DNA of 64,000 nt from Diphasiastrum complanatum. Its lineage: Eukaryota; Streptophyta; Lycopodiopsida; Lycopodiales; Lycopodiaceae. Within the stretch, counting starts at the first letter, position 1, and every line of letters starts with the position of its first letter. Location: the NCBI GenBank assembly GCA_029204225.1, contig CM055101.1, forward strand, positions 34,663,683 through 34,727,682, in the 5' to 3' direction. Under the pieces are notes generated by a model that made no database searches, was not told the origin of the DNA, and saw only the letters and a program-made list of their open reading frames with translations. Below, one piece after another: positions 13,150 through 25,179 of the stretch. Position numbers and translations under genes: made by a program.

Positions 13150-14300
13150 GGATTTGGAAAAAGTATTTGAATGTTGTCGCAAGTAACGAATTTTCTTAAA
13201 TCCAAAAAAGTGTCAGATTTGGGTTACTCATGGAGTTGTTCTTAGACATGTGATATCAAGACATGGAATTGTTACTATTTATTTCAAAATCAAAGTCATT
13301 GTGGAGTTTCCGCCACCGAGAACAATTCGAGGAATCTATATTTTCATGGGTCATACAAACTATTATAAGATATTTATTTTGTTTTTGGCGGACCACCCTA
13401 AACCTATATATAAGTTGACTATTGTCCCAATTTGGATGACTGAGGCGTTGGAAGCATTTGAGAAATTGAGAAAAGCATTAGCTTCTGTACCGATTCTACG
13501 AGCTCCAGATTGGACAATTAAATTTCATGTTCACACTGATGCATCAAAATATTCTATTGGATCAATTTTAATGTAGCCAAGAGAATATAAGAAAGACTCT
13601 CCTATCAGATTTGCTAGTCCACAGCTTACTGATTCTAAGAAGGATCACTCCATAATGGAACAAGAAGCATTGCCTATGGTGTTTTCTGTGAAAAAATTTC
13701 GACATTATCTAATGGCAACACATTTTGCCGACCATCAGCCATTGTTTTATCTAGTAAACAAGACATTGATGCATTGCAAGATGGCTACTATTACTAACTG
13801 AATTTGATTTTCGAGTTGTGATTCAAAAAGGTAACCAACATTATCTTGCCGATCATGTCTCAAGAATACAGACAACACCAGTCAACACTCAGATGCTGAA
13901 TTGTTTTATGTTGAAGCAGTACTATCTGAGTGAGCAGCAAAAATTGTTGAATATCTAATGTTAGGCCAACCTAAAGAATCCTTGACAGAAGCTCAAAAGA
14001 AATAATTGATTGTCAAGGCACAACCTTATCAATTGATTTCAGGCCAATCGTATTGTCATGGAATGGATGATATTTTGAGAAGATGTGTTTTGCCACATGA
14101 AGTGCTTGATCTAATCATGTTTTCACATGATGGGATGGGAGGTGGACATTTTTCAACTGATATCATTGTTCGAAAGCTTTTACAATCAGGGTGTTGGTGG
14201 ACTACACTTCACAAGGATACAAAAAGCTTTATTCAATCATGTGATGTATGCAGTACAACCATTAGAGGAGTTCTAAATCCAGAAAAGACCCTTTATAAAG
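13150..14300 (+). pseudogene. Ty3/gypsy pol remnant (RT-RNase H-integrase)
   Basis: Starts in late RT (LEKVFECC, then KCQIWVTHGVVL), passes the connection (FPPPRTIRGIYIFMGHTNYY) and RNase H (FHVHTDASKYSIGSILM, stop, EQEALPMVFSVKKFRHYL). After a degenerate spacer it reaches the integrase zinc domain HHCC (HDGMGGGHFST then CDVC) near 14100-14260. Stops and indels are frequent and the integrase core is absent. It belongs to the same family as the minus-strand remnant at 1440-2950. Confidence 0.85.
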
Positions 14301-14454
14301 ATTCTTTTTATATTTTTTTCTCAAATTTTGCTTACAAATGGATCAATCAAAACACTTAAATTTGAAATCTACGTAACGTAGCTCATTAGAATTGAAAAAA
14401 AAAGTTTTTTTAATAATGCTATAATTCGGTGTCGGGGGCAACCCGCAAGCATGA

Positions 14455-14905
14455 CATGTTATTCATAGTATAATATGCAATTATCATTAAAAATAGCATA
14501 ACCTTTTAACAATAGTTCCGATTGAGACGAAAACTATACCGTTGGAAAGCACTTGATGAGAGCTTTCCAACGGTAGCTAGATGAGCTACTTCCGAGCTAC
14601 TGTTCAAAAGCTATGGCTTGCCAAAGTTTCCAAAAGAAATTCAAATATCACTCCTGTGTGCGAATAGAACACCCTAAACCCTAAACTGAGAGGGTGCTCT
14701 ATCCACGCACAAGAGCGATATTTGACTTTTTTGAAAACTTTGACCGGCCATAACTTTTGAACGGTAGCTTGGAAGTAGGTCATGTAGGGTACCGTTGGAT
14801 AGAGCGCTTTCTAACGGTATAATTTTCATCTCAATCGGAGCTAAATTAAAAAGTTATGCTATTTTCAATGAACTACAAATGGTAATGTACATAGAATGGT
14901 TAAGC
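14455..14905. repeat. Foldback element with about 200-bp arms and a telomere-like loop
   Basis: The outer parts mirror each other from TGTTATTCATAGTA (left) to TACATAGAATGG (right). The strongest pairing is 14492-14677 with 14692-14863: AATAGCATAACCTTTTAA versus the complement of TTAAAAAGTTATGCTATT. The loop is about 15 nt and, with its edge, reads ACCCTAAACCCTAAACT, two plant telomere repeats. Each arm also has a smaller internal hairpin around CCGTTGGAAAGC. No coding capacity. Confidence 0.82.
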
Positions 14906-15225
14906 ATCGAAAATAGTACGGGCAGAAATGAAAAAGAATTTGGGCAGAGAATAAATTTATTTTGGTAATTTACATTAATAAACTTTGTCAATCTACGTGG
15001 CATTCTTTAAAGGGTCTTTTTTGGATTCAGAATTTCTCTAATGATTTTGGATGTTTTTTGACACTATTACTGAGGCTTTTATGAGGAATTTTTTTTGAAA
15101 AAAGATCACAAACCTTGGTATACACCATGAAGTATGTCTCGGAAGGAGATCCTCAATAATTATCTCCATAAGCAAGGCTTCTTCATCTCATTTTTTGCTT
15201 TGTTGATAGCATGTATAAGCTGAGG

Positions 15226-15251
15226 GATATACCGAGGGCCCTTGGTATATC
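15226..15251. repeat. Near-perfect 26-bp palindrome
   Basis: GATATACCGAGGG meets CCCTTGGTATATC, with one mismatched pair. It is related to the perfect palindrome 40 bp further on. Confidence 0.85.
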
Positions 15252-15289
15252 TCTCCCAAAAAGCTATTAGTGGCATGTCTTTTCTGAGT

Positions 15290-15319
15290 GATATACCAAG
15301 GGATATCCCTTGGTATATC
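15290..15319. repeat. Perfect 30-bp palindrome
   Basis: GATATACCAAGGGAT followed by its exact reverse complement. It is in unassigned DNA just upstream of the copia insertion. Confidence 0.92.
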
Positions 15320-15472
15320 TCTTTCAAAATGGCACCCTATTCCGAGGATTATTTCGAGGGATCCAAAAAAAAAAAAAAAAGGAGGACAAAATAGAGCCAG
15401 TTTACTAGCTCCAATTCTCTAAAAATGGACTCCATCTGACCCTAGGAGTCTTTTGCACCACTTCTTATGAAG

Positions 15473-16154
15473 TGTTAAAAATTCACAATTCTAGCTTGAC
15501 TAGTTTTGGTCATATGACTTGTAAATAGTTAGATGGTCATGATGTGGCTTGTCACACGTACCAAATAGCATAGGATTCCATTCATAAGGATGTTCTCAAG
15601 TAGACCTAAGTGTTAGAACCTTTGGAATGAGTCCAAATTATGCTTAGATACAAGAGAGAAAAAATAGGAGCTATTTTTGGTAGTTTTTGCATTGTTGAGG
15701 GATCTCCAAGATTCCAACCCTAGCTTGGTAGGGATGAAAGATCCACCAAAATTAGAATTAGGGATAGGTTTAGGGCTACTCATACCTGCCCAAAACCATG
15801 ATGGATCATGTATATATAGGTGATGATATCTCACCAAAATCAATCAAGCAATTTCATGATTTTTCTCTCATAATGGTGCAATCGCTCTCTATGTTCATAA
15901 TTGTTTGAGTACTTGTGATTACTAATGATTATAGGATTGAATGTAGGTCTGGTGTACAATACTCAGACTGTGGGAGGTCATACTTTCACAAGTGTGAAGC
16001 CTTCGTCAAGGATTTGGGCCATTTAGTGAGGTTCAAGCATAGATTTTTGATGGATTTTGATGGTTCAACTTGTGCTAATCTTATGAAATCATAATCTATT
16101 GTTTCCCTCATCATTTCAAGTGTTTTAGGATCCTTATTTGCTGTAATTTTCACA
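15473..16154 (+). repeat. 5' LTR of the complete copia element
   Basis: Begins TGTTAAAAATTCAC and ends GTAATTTTCACA. A TATA-like TGTATATATAGGTG lies near 15808. The palindrome TTTCACAAGTGTGAAG near 15984 is an altered form of the G-box palindrome that the 3' LTR keeps intact. Confidence 0.97.
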
Positions 16155-16167
16155 TGGTATCAGAGCC
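16155..16167 (+). other. Primer binding site
   Basis: TGGTATCAGAGCC immediately after the 5' LTR, the standard copia primer site. The following leader (16168-16965) has no gene. Confidence 0.95.
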
Positions 16168-16965
16168 TAAAGGCTGAAATGAGCTAAATCCTTGGTTTTC
16201 ATTCAATTTGATCACAATTTTTGATCTAAATCTTGTGTAGATTGGATCTTAGCATCTAGCATTGATTCTAGAACTCAAAGTGAGTCAAATACATTGGAGA
16301 TTGGTGTTGTGTGACTTCATTTGCAGGTGTTTAGGTGTCTAAAACTAGAGGCAAAGTTGAATTCAATTCACATTACCAAGATAGCAAGTTTTGCTTGCTC
16401 CAAGCATTGATTTCTAAGCGAGTTTTGGAGGTGATTTCATAGAGGAGGCTTTCTAGCATTCAAGGAGAGGGAAGATCAGAGTTTTGGGGACTCTTCAAGG
16501 TTGTTCTAAGGTGTAGTTGACACCTCCTAAAGTGATTTAGGTTCAGTCCGACCATTGCTTGACTTATGCACCAAATTAGATCAATTTTTCATCAATTTTG
16601 ATCATTTTTTGCTTGTGATTGGATAGTAGATTGTGTTGCATCCTCATTAAGTTCCATTTAGATCTTTTACAAGTGATTTTGGAAGTATATTAGGTTGCTG
16701 AAATTTACTCTTGATCAGATCATTTGGAAGCTTTAATGTTCTTTATAGAAAGAGGGGCAATTCTACTAGTATTGTCTACTTCAATCAAGCAAGTGCATTG
16801 TTTCTAGTATACTATGATTTGATTTTGTTAGAGATCATTCTTAGATCTTTATAGGAAGTCTATTACTGATCTTTTCAGGTCCCTAAGAAGTGGGATAAGT
16901 TAGATCTTCAATCAAATCAATAGAAGTAACCTTCATTTGTGTCAAGTCCTTGATTAGGAGACTAG

Positions 16966-19900
16966 ATGGCATCTATAAATGCATATCTTTTGGATACTAA
17001 TGAAAGGCTCAACAAAACTAACTATTCCATATGGAAAGTTAGAATGGAATCCATCATGAGCATGCAAGATCTGATGGAAATTGTAAATGGTAAGGAGGGT
17101 GAACTTACTCATCCTCAAGAAAAAGCCAAATACATCAAGAGGTGCAATGTTGCACTACATTGCATAAAAATGAATGTTGTAAATGAACTCTTAAGAGAGG
17201 TAGGAGATTGCACTTCGGCTCAAGATTCTTGGGAGACTTTGCAAAAGGTCTATGAATCCAAGAACCAAACTAGAATGTTAGCTTTGAAGAATCAAATCTA
17301 TAGAAGCTATCAAAAGAAAGGAGAGAGTGCACATACTTTTGTCCTGAGAGTAAAGGAATTGAACAAAGAGCTAGCCTTCATAGGTGATCCTATCAAGGAT
17401 GAAGAGCTTGTTCAACTCATATTGAAGGACTAAGCTTTGAATTTGACTATTTGGTTCAGGGATATGCAATTATGGGTAAGCCACCCATACTTGAAGAACT
17501 CCAAGGCACACTCATGGCCGAGGAATCAAGAAGGAGCCAAATGCAAGAGAGGATGGATAGGCTTTCCATCCAAGGTGGAGATGACCAAGCTCTCTTCACC
17601 AAAGGCAAAGGCAAGTCAAAAGGCAAAGGATCAACATTCAAGAAGTCTACAAAGCTTGAGGATCAAGAAGGACCCTCAAAGGCATCTCCATCAACCACCA
17701 AAGTCAAGAAGGACAAATCAAAGGTGAAGTGCTACTATTGTAGCAAGATGGGGCATTATGCCTCGGAATGCTTCAAGAGGAAGCAAGATCAAAGCCAAGC
17801 CAACATGAGCAAAGGGGAGGAGGAGGAGAGTTCACATGAGGACTCTCTCATGATGTCCATATTTTCTTCAACAGGCTTCAAAGGAGAAGATCCTTGGTGG
17901 ATTGACTCGGGTGCTAGTTCACACATGACTAGTAAAAGGGAGTTTTTCTCTTCTCTCTTATCTTATGATGGACCTATAAAGTTTATCTATACAGCAAATG
18001 ATGAAGCGCGTAAGATTGAAGGAGTTGGTAGCATTCCCCTTTGCTTAGGATCCTCCAAAAATATCAACATAGAAGGTGTTTTCTACATTCCTACAATAAC
18101 AAAGAATCTACTAAGTGTTGGCCAAATGGTAGACAATGGTTTCAATGTTGACTTTGGTTCAAATGAATGTTTCATCAAGAAGAAGGGTAAGATAGTGGCT
18201 AAGGGCACTAGACTTGGCAAACTTTATAAGTTGGATGCATTTGTGGATACTAATGTTGTCATGTTGGCCGAGAAGAGCAATATATATACCTTTACTTTAT
18301 GGCACAAAAGACTTGGACATGTCAACTCAGGTTCCATGGAGGCTATGATCAAGGAGGAGTATGCTTTAGGCCTACCAAGGTCTATTGGGAAGGAAGACAA
18401 GGTTTGTGAAGCTTGTGCCTTATCCAAGGCACATAAGAAGGTGTTTCCTAACTCCATCACAAAGTCATCTCATCCTCTTGAACTCATACACTCGGATGTG
18501 CACATTGCTAGCACCGAATCTAATGGAGGTTCATCCATGTTTTTAACATTCATTGATGACTACTCAAGATATTGTTGGGTGTTCTTACTTTCCTTCAAGT
18601 CTCAAGTATTTGATACTTTTGTAAAGTTCAAGTTGTTTGTGGAAAAGCATCATAATCATAGCATCAAGATTGTTAGAAGTGACAATGGTGGAGAATTCAT
18701 CTCCAATGAGTTCAAGGCCTTTTGTGAGGAGGAAGGGATCAAGAAAGAGACTTCTTGTCCTTACAATCCTCAACAAAATGGAGTTGCTGAAAGAAGGAAT
18801 AGAACATTATGTGAATGTTCTAAGGCTTTAAGATTAGATGCTTGTTTGCCCAAATCCTTTTGGGGTGAGTCTCTTGTATGTGCAAACTACTTGATGAATA
18901 GGGTGTCTTGCAAAGCAATTAAAGGCAAAACTCCTTATGAGATGTTGTATGAAAAGAAACCCAATCTTAATCACTTGAAAGGTTTTGGGTGTATATGTTA
19001 TGTGCATGTGCCATTGGAAACAAGAGCCAAGGAGGATCCATCTTCCACAAGAGGGATCATGCTTGGATATGCAAGCTCAAGCAAGGGCTACAAAGTCTAT
19101 CTCTCATCCTTGAACAAATTTGTTGTTTCAAGGGATGTTATCTTTGATGAACATCATATGCATATTCTTGAAGAAGGCTCAAGTGCTCCAACAATCAAGA
19201 AGAAGATGGCCGAGGAGCAAGATCTTGGTTTTGAGGAGGAGCTCATGGAGGAGCAAGCACCAAACCCATCTTTCACACCAAGGAGATCTTCAAGGCCAAA
19301 AGTGGAGCCATCAAGGCTCACATATCAAGGCAAAGGACAGCAAGTTGAGGGTATCTCATCCACTTCTTATGCTTTATCTAGTTTTAAAGAACCATCTAAT
19401 GTTGAAGATGCATTGAACTCCAAAGAATGGTATAAAGCTATGTTGGATGACTATGATGCCTTGATTGAGAATGAAACTTGGTTGCTTGTTGAGAGACCTC
19501 AAAGGAATGTAATAGGATGAAAGTGGGTCTTCAAGCTTGAGTTGAATGCAAATGGGAGTGTTAACAAACATAAAGCAAGATTAGTTGCAAAAGGTTATGC
19601 TCAAGAGAGAGGGATAGACTATGAGGAAACTTTTGCACCCATGGCCAAGATGGTCACAATAAGGCTAATCATTGCACTTGCATCACATTTTGGATGGATC
19701 CTATGTCAAATGGATGTCTCTAATGCTTTCTTGAATGGTTTTTTGGAAGAGGATATCTATATGGAACAGCCACAAGGGTTCATCAAGCATGGAATGGAGA
19801 ACAAAGTATGCCATCTCCAAAGAAGCATCTATGGCTTGAAGCAAGCCTCGAGATCTTGGAATTCAAGACTACATTGCTATCTTATTTCACTTTCTTTTGC

Positions 19901-20932
19901 TCAAAGTGAATATGATCCCACTCTTTACATTAAGTTTGATGATGTTGATATTGTACTTTTACTCATTTATGTAGATGACATCATCATTAGTGGAAATAGT
20001 GTTGATGGTATTGAAAAAATCAAGATAGATCTATCCTTAGAGTTCAAAATGGTAGATCTAGGGTGTCTTCACTTCATCTTAGGAATAGAGGTACTTAGAG
20101 GTCTGATTTTATCTTTATAAGTCAAGTAAACTATGTTCAAAGTCCTTTGAAGAAGTTTAAGATGGAAGTATGCAAAAGTGTTGACACACCAATGGAGCAA
20201 GATGTAAAAGTGCCAAATGAAGATGATGAAAGATCCTTCATGGACATCACTTTGTTTAGGCAACTTATAGGCTCCTTAATGTGGATCACTATAACTAGAC
20301 TAGATCTTATCTTTAGTGTATGTAGGTTGAGCCAATCCACACAAAAGCCATTGAATATCCATTGGAAAAAGGCTAAGAGGATTCTAAGATACATCTCGGG
20401 TACATTGGATTTTGGGATTCTATATAGAGGAGATGTGATTAACCTTCATGCATTTAGTGATTCAGATTTTGCAGGGGACAAGAGGGATAGGAAATCAACA
20501 AGTTCCTGTATAACTTTCATAGGAGAAGGTGTGATTTCATGGTTTTCAAAAAAGCAAGAAACTATATCTCTATTTTCAACCGAGGCCGAGTACAAAGCTT
20601 TGACAACCACTACAAAGGAGGTACTTTGGATCAAGAGATTATTGGTGGAGCTAAAGATCATGGATTCAGAGGAGGCACCAATCATCTACAATGACAATAT
20701 ATCAGCCAAACACCTTGCATCTAACCCAATCTTCCATGCAAGATCTAAGCACATTGAGATATGCCATCACTTTGTGAGAGAAATGGTGCAAGCCAAGGAG
20801 ATTGCTTTGGAGCATGTTCCAAGAAATGAATGTGTAGCTGATCTACTTACTAAACCACTTCAAAAGACATCTTTTATGAAGTTCAGATCATCACTTGGAG
20901 TGATTAGTAAAGTAATGATTGAACCAAGCTAG
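16966..20932 (+). pseudogene. Copia gag-pol polyprotein, disabled
   Basis: A retrotransposon polyprotein of about 1,320 codons that would package, process, integrate and copy the element. Domains in order: gag from 16966; CCHC knuckle CYYCSKMGHYASEC near 17730; protease WWIDSGASSHM near 17900; integrase zinc region (HKRLGH ... CEACALSKAHKK) near 18300-18440; integrase core with FIDDYSRY, VRSDNGGEF and the glutamate in QQNGVAERRNRTL (18550-18810); RT with YVDDIIISG near 19970; RNase H with SDSDFAGDKRD and STEAEYKAL (20450-20600). The frame is lost by one-base deletions near 17427 and near 20102, and a TGA at 19518-19520 interrupts the RT start. Otherwise the catalytic residues are kept. Confidence 0.96.
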
Positions 20933-20937
20933 ATAGT

Positions 20938-20946
20938 AAGGAGGAG
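20938..20946 (+). other. Polypurine tract
   Basis: AAGGAGGAG directly before the 3' LTR, in the place where plus-strand DNA synthesis is primed. Confidence 0.85.
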
Positions 20947-21628
20947 TGTTAAAAATTCACAATTCTAGCTTGACTAGTTTTGGTCATATGACTTGTAAAT
21001 AGTTAGATGGTCATGATGTGGCTTGTCACACGTGCCAAATAGCATAGGATTCCATTCATAAGGATGTTTTCAAGTATACCTAAGTGTTAGAACCTTTGGA
21101 ATGAGTCCAAATTATGCTTAGATACAAGAGAGAAAAAATAGGAGCTATTTTTGGTAATTTTTGCACTGTTGAGGGACCTCCAAGATTCCAACCCTAACTT
21201 GGTAGGGATGAAAGATCCACCAAAATTAGCATTAGGGATAGGTTTAGGGCTACTCATACCTGCCCAAAACCGTGATGGATCATGTATATATAGGTGATAA
21301 TATCTCACCAAAATCAATCAAGTAATTTCATGATTTTTCTCTCATAATGGTGCAATTGCTCTCTATGTTCATAATTGTTTGAGTACTTGTGATTACTAAT
21401 GATTATAGGATTGAATGTAGGTCTGGTGTACAGTACTCAGACTGTGGGAGGCCGTACTTTCACACGTGTGAAGCCTTCTTCAAGGATTTGGGCCATTTAG
21501 TGAGGTTCAAGCATAGATTTTTGATGGATTTTGATGGTTCAACTTGTGCTAATCTTATGAAATCATAATCTATTGTTTCCCTCATCATTTCAAGTGTTTT
21601 AGGATCCTTATTTGCTGTAATTTTCACA
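20947..21628 (+). repeat. 3' LTR of the complete copia element
   Basis: 682 bp, about 97.5% identical to the 5' LTR by my count. It contains the perfect palindrome TTTCACACGTGTGAA near 21459 and the TATA-like TGTATATATAGGTG near 21284. Confidence 0.97.
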
Positions 21629-21699
21629 TGAAGTTGGTAAGAAAAATTATTTGTTCATAATTGTTAATAAACAAATTTTCAAATATTTGAGTTACATTT

Positions 21700-22860
21700 T
21701 ACACACTTAAAAATTTATGAAGAACACTTAACTCAAACGAATATATATTCATACACAAATGTTTCAAGTACAGAGATATGTTACAAATTGGATTATTGAA
21801 ACTGGATATGTTACCTAATTAGATCTAGTTGAGTTGTCCTCGTCCTGGCCATTGACGTCGCGATCGGACTCATGTAATTGCGATGCATGAGATTGGGACT
21901 GTGATACTTGCATCCAATGAAGATGAGTCAGTTATTTGAGAAATGTGATGAGAGTGAAAGTCAGGCCACACGAATGTAGTGAAGTTAAAATATATCTTGA
22001 AGCCATGTATACCTCAGAATATCCATCTGAATCAAGGCACAAGAAAAGACTGGAAGTTTGTGAAGAAAGAATTACGTGAAAATCTAGACCACTTCAAACA
22101 ACAACGAGAGGTGACTAGGAAGCGATTGGAGACTTTGAGGACCTTCTCACCTTGGCAGTGGAGGCCAAGGTTCTTCGAGGGACCTCATCATAACCTTGTC
22201 AAATGGCTCCATTCTGCCCTCACGGTTTGGACTTGAACATTCCTGTAGAGGCCTTAACAACAAGCACACGTGAGTTGCCTCATGAGAGTGATCACATGAC
22301 CAACCCGCTCATCATCCACTATGTGAGCACGGTGGTTGCGTGATCAGTCACATGAGACAACCTATGGAACGAGAGGATGTCGACGAGTAGGTCATAATTG
22401 ATAAATAAAAAAAATTGCAAACATTTAATTTACATTCCATGCAATTGAGCATTCTTGTAGAGGACTTGACTCAAACAAATTGAGTATATTTATACATAAA
22501 TGTTTCACTTACAAACATATATCAAAATGAAACTCCTAATCATTAGATCCTGGTGAATGTGGCCATGGTCATCAGACTCATATAATTGTGATGCATGAGA
22601 CTAGGACTACGATATCTGCGTGCAATAAAGATGTGTAAATTTTGTAAGTGATGTTGTTAGAGTGTCCGACCAAATGAATGTGGTGAAGTTAAAAGATATC
22701 TTGAAGCCATAATGATTTTCTCGAAATTCTTTCTTTGCAAAATTCCAATCGTCCTTGTGCACATTAGATTTGTCAGCTCTCACCGCATCTCAAATCTTCG
22801 ATTTGCGGTGGCTCATCACGCCTCCCATTGATCAAATTTCAAATCAAGGGACGGGACTAT
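21700..22860 (-). pseudogene. Duplicated remnants of an unknown minus-strand protein
   Basis: Two diverged copies of one segment lie at about 21710-22010 and 22470-22705. On the minus strand both encode FN-FTTF-(V/I)-W followed by a tail; copy 1 reads SQSQSHASQLHESDRDVNGQ and copy 2 SHASQLYESDDHGHIHQD. Next to copy 2 the minus strand reads HKDDWNFAKKEFRENHYGFK. The equivalent piece beside copy 1 is inverted and reads GTRKDWKFVKKELRENLDHF on the plus strand. Conservation at the amino-acid level suggests a former coding sequence. I do not recognise the family. Confidence 0.4.
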
Positions 22861-22938
22861 AAACTATCCATAAAACTAGTCAACGACATAATTTTTTCAT
22901 CATTACTTTTTTTGTGCCAGTCCTTGAAAATGTCCCTG

Positions 22939-23900
22939 CTATAGACCAACATGGTCATCCTCCATTATGTGCTTCTCCGCATCTATGTCATAGAATGGCA
23001 AGACGTCAACTGATGGAGAAGTGGCAAAGGGAGTGTCGAGAAGAGTGGGGCAGTTGACTACAATAGGAGAAATTTGGGGATGAGTTTGAAGACGATCACG
23101 AGAAGAGTGAGGAGTGGTATGAAGAGGAGAAGGTTGGGGAGGAATTTGAGCAGGAGTGTAACCAACAGGGGTGGGTTTGAATGGGAAAAAAAATGGGTGG
23201 AGTGGCCTGGCAAGAGGGATCACGGTGCCATGGAGAAAAAATGTGAGGAGAGAGTGTGGGGGTGTTAGGATAATCAGGTGTGACAAAGATGCATGAGTCA
23301 TAGTATCATGTGCCATCCGCATTGCTTCTTGATCTAGGATTTCTGAAGTAAAAAATCCCTATGATGAGGCTTGCTAGATGGATGTGTTGGACTCAAGGCT
23401 GCATGAAACACGACATCATCGGCATCACCACCACAACAAGAGTCATCGTTGAGGCGACTCCTCTTACGATCTCTCTTTCTCTGGCTGGAATGTTGGGAAG
23501 AGGCACTACCATCGTTGAGGCGACTCCTCCTATGATCTCTCTTTTTCTGGCTGGAATGTTGGGAAGAGGCTCTGCCATTAGAGTGCACGGGGGAGCCAGA
23601 TAGACCCTTGTGGAAGGGGGAAACACTTTGGTTAGAGGGTTGTTAGGACTAGATCTCCTCATAACAAGATGATGTGGACAACCTACTGGAACTCCGTGCC
23701 TCCCAATGAGCCCATAGTCTCTCCATGATCCTGCCTACATGTGAGGGAGAGACATCCCATCCATATAACTGAGGACCTCATCGTCACTCATGGATGAAAA
23801 ACGAGATGACCCGCGACTTCGGCCAAATTTGTGAATTGGAGATGTGTCACGAGACATTGAGGATACGTATGGGATGTGAAGGATCTCAGATCATTGATGA
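22939..23900 (-). pseudogene. Unknown Ser/Arg/Pro-rich coding-like region
   Basis: On the minus strand a low-complexity protein can be followed with breaks. MSRDTSPIHKFGRSRGSSRF comes first (near 23850), then a 22-residue tandem repeat (ASSQHSSQKKRDHRRSRLND, then ASSQHSSQRKRDRKRSRLND) at about 23440-23572. A Pro-rich segment (PLHPFFFPFKPTPVGYTP) and an acidic end (YDIDAEKHIMEDDHVGL) follow at 22939. At least one stop and frame changes occur. It may belong with the remnants at 21700-22860 as part of one old gene or transposon protein. No family recognised. Confidence 0.35.
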
Positions 23901-23939
23901 TTCAATCCACAAAAAGATCATGGGTTACAAAAGAAACTA

Positions 23940-24245
23940 CTCCACCAATCTCACGAATGTCAGCATCTACACCCAAATTGAGATGCAAACTTTAATAGAA
24001 CTTGATCAAACATGAATCAAATGATAAATTATTGTTGATGTCCATACAAAACCAACAAGCTACTATATTTCACACATGTGGATCCAAAAATAACAAATAT
24101 AGATCATTCTACACATAGAATTGCATGCATTGATCACAAGTATAGTGCACCAATGGATAATAGATACCAAGAGAACCATGTATAAGCATGAAATGAGATA
24201 GAGAAGAGAGAAGATATGTCTCTCCACAAGTTACATTCTTTTATA
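23940..24245 (-). repeat. Inverted LTR fragment of the third copia family
   Basis: The reverse complement matches about 25300-25600. Shared features include TTATAAAAGAATGTAACT, the run GGAGAGACATATCTTCTCTC, CTATCTCATTTCAT, TTGGTGCACTAT and CACATGTGTGAAATA. Confidence 0.75.
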
Positions 24246-24490
24246 ACAGGTCCAAACCGTATTTGGTCACTTGGCTTTCCCACCAAAATACACCATTGTC
24301 ACTCCTCAAGCACTTGATCTTTGTGAAAAATCGGTTCTCCCTTGCATTCTTGAACTTCACAAAGACATCATACACTTCATCTTTTCTCTTTAGTAGATAG
24401 ATCCAACAAAATCTACTAAAATCATCAATGAAAATTACATACATCTCAGCTCCACTATTGCTAATTGTAGTAATTCCATGAACAGCTGAA
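24241..24490 (-). pseudogene. Copia integrase core fragment
   Basis: The minus strand reads MYVIFIDDFSRFCWIYLLKR then VYDVFVKFKN and KIKCLRSDNG. These are the first two catalytic aspartate regions of a copia integrase. It is fused to the inverted LTR piece at 24241-24245, which indicates a rearranged remnant. Confidence 0.82.
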
Positions 24491-25179
24491 TAATGTACAA
24501 CTTTGTCAAAATATTGAAAAATCTATCTAATGTTGTGAGTATGGGTCCTAAAATGCCAAAGATGAATTGAGCTCTTTTGGCTTAGTAAAGGACCCAACTT
24601 AGATTAAATATTCAAGGTAGGTAGAAGTAGAAAGGAATTGACATTTGTACTTTACATGCCACATTTAATGCATGAAAAGACTATGTGGCACAATTAGACA
24701 TAGTGAGGTGGCTTGGATAAGTCTAGATAGCTTGAGAGGTGGATCCACAACTCCAATTCAACTCAAAAAGTCCATGGATCTATATATATGTGATGTACTC
24801 TCATTGAGAAAATAATGAAATTTGTGTGTAATGCAAATTTGGAGACTAGCTCTTTGTGCCCTCTCTCTCTCCACGAGTTTTGTACTTGCTCTTTTCTCTC
24901 TCTAGCTGAGTAGAGACATTTATGATGCTTAGTCTTATGTTTTGTTGATAGATCTTGCTTGTAACACAATAATATTGCTTGTATGATCAGCTTTCCTATT
25001 GATAACCAATGCTAGTCTGATCTTTATGGTGTTATTTGTGAGAGATTTCAACTAGTTTAGTCTAGTTTAGTCACATTTTGGTAAATTGTCAATAAGCGGC
25101 CAAAACTCATTTTAGACTTAGAGATAAACTTTTTGAAGTTATATTAGTTTAAAATACATTCAATAAACACTTTTGAAAA

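Larger units (their letters stand above)
15468..21633 (+). mobile_element. Structurally complete Ty1/copia retrotransposon
   Basis: All structural parts are present in order: target duplication TGAAG (15468-15472), 5' LTR, primer site, leader, gag-pol, purine tract, 3' LTR and target duplication TGAAG (21629-21633). Both LTRs are 682 bp with TG...CA ends. I count about 17 substitutions and no indels between them, so the insertion is fairly recent. The coding region is disabled by two single-base deletions and one stop, so the copy could move only with help from a related element. Confidence 0.96.

Noticed and set aside
14683-14699. Interstitial telomere (CCCTAAA) array
   Set aside because: Only two repeats, confined to the loop of the foldback element.
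24532-24990. A separate LTR starting TGTTGTGAGTATGG with a TATA near 24780
   Set aside because: TATA-like sequence is present, but no partner copy, primer site or clear end was found.
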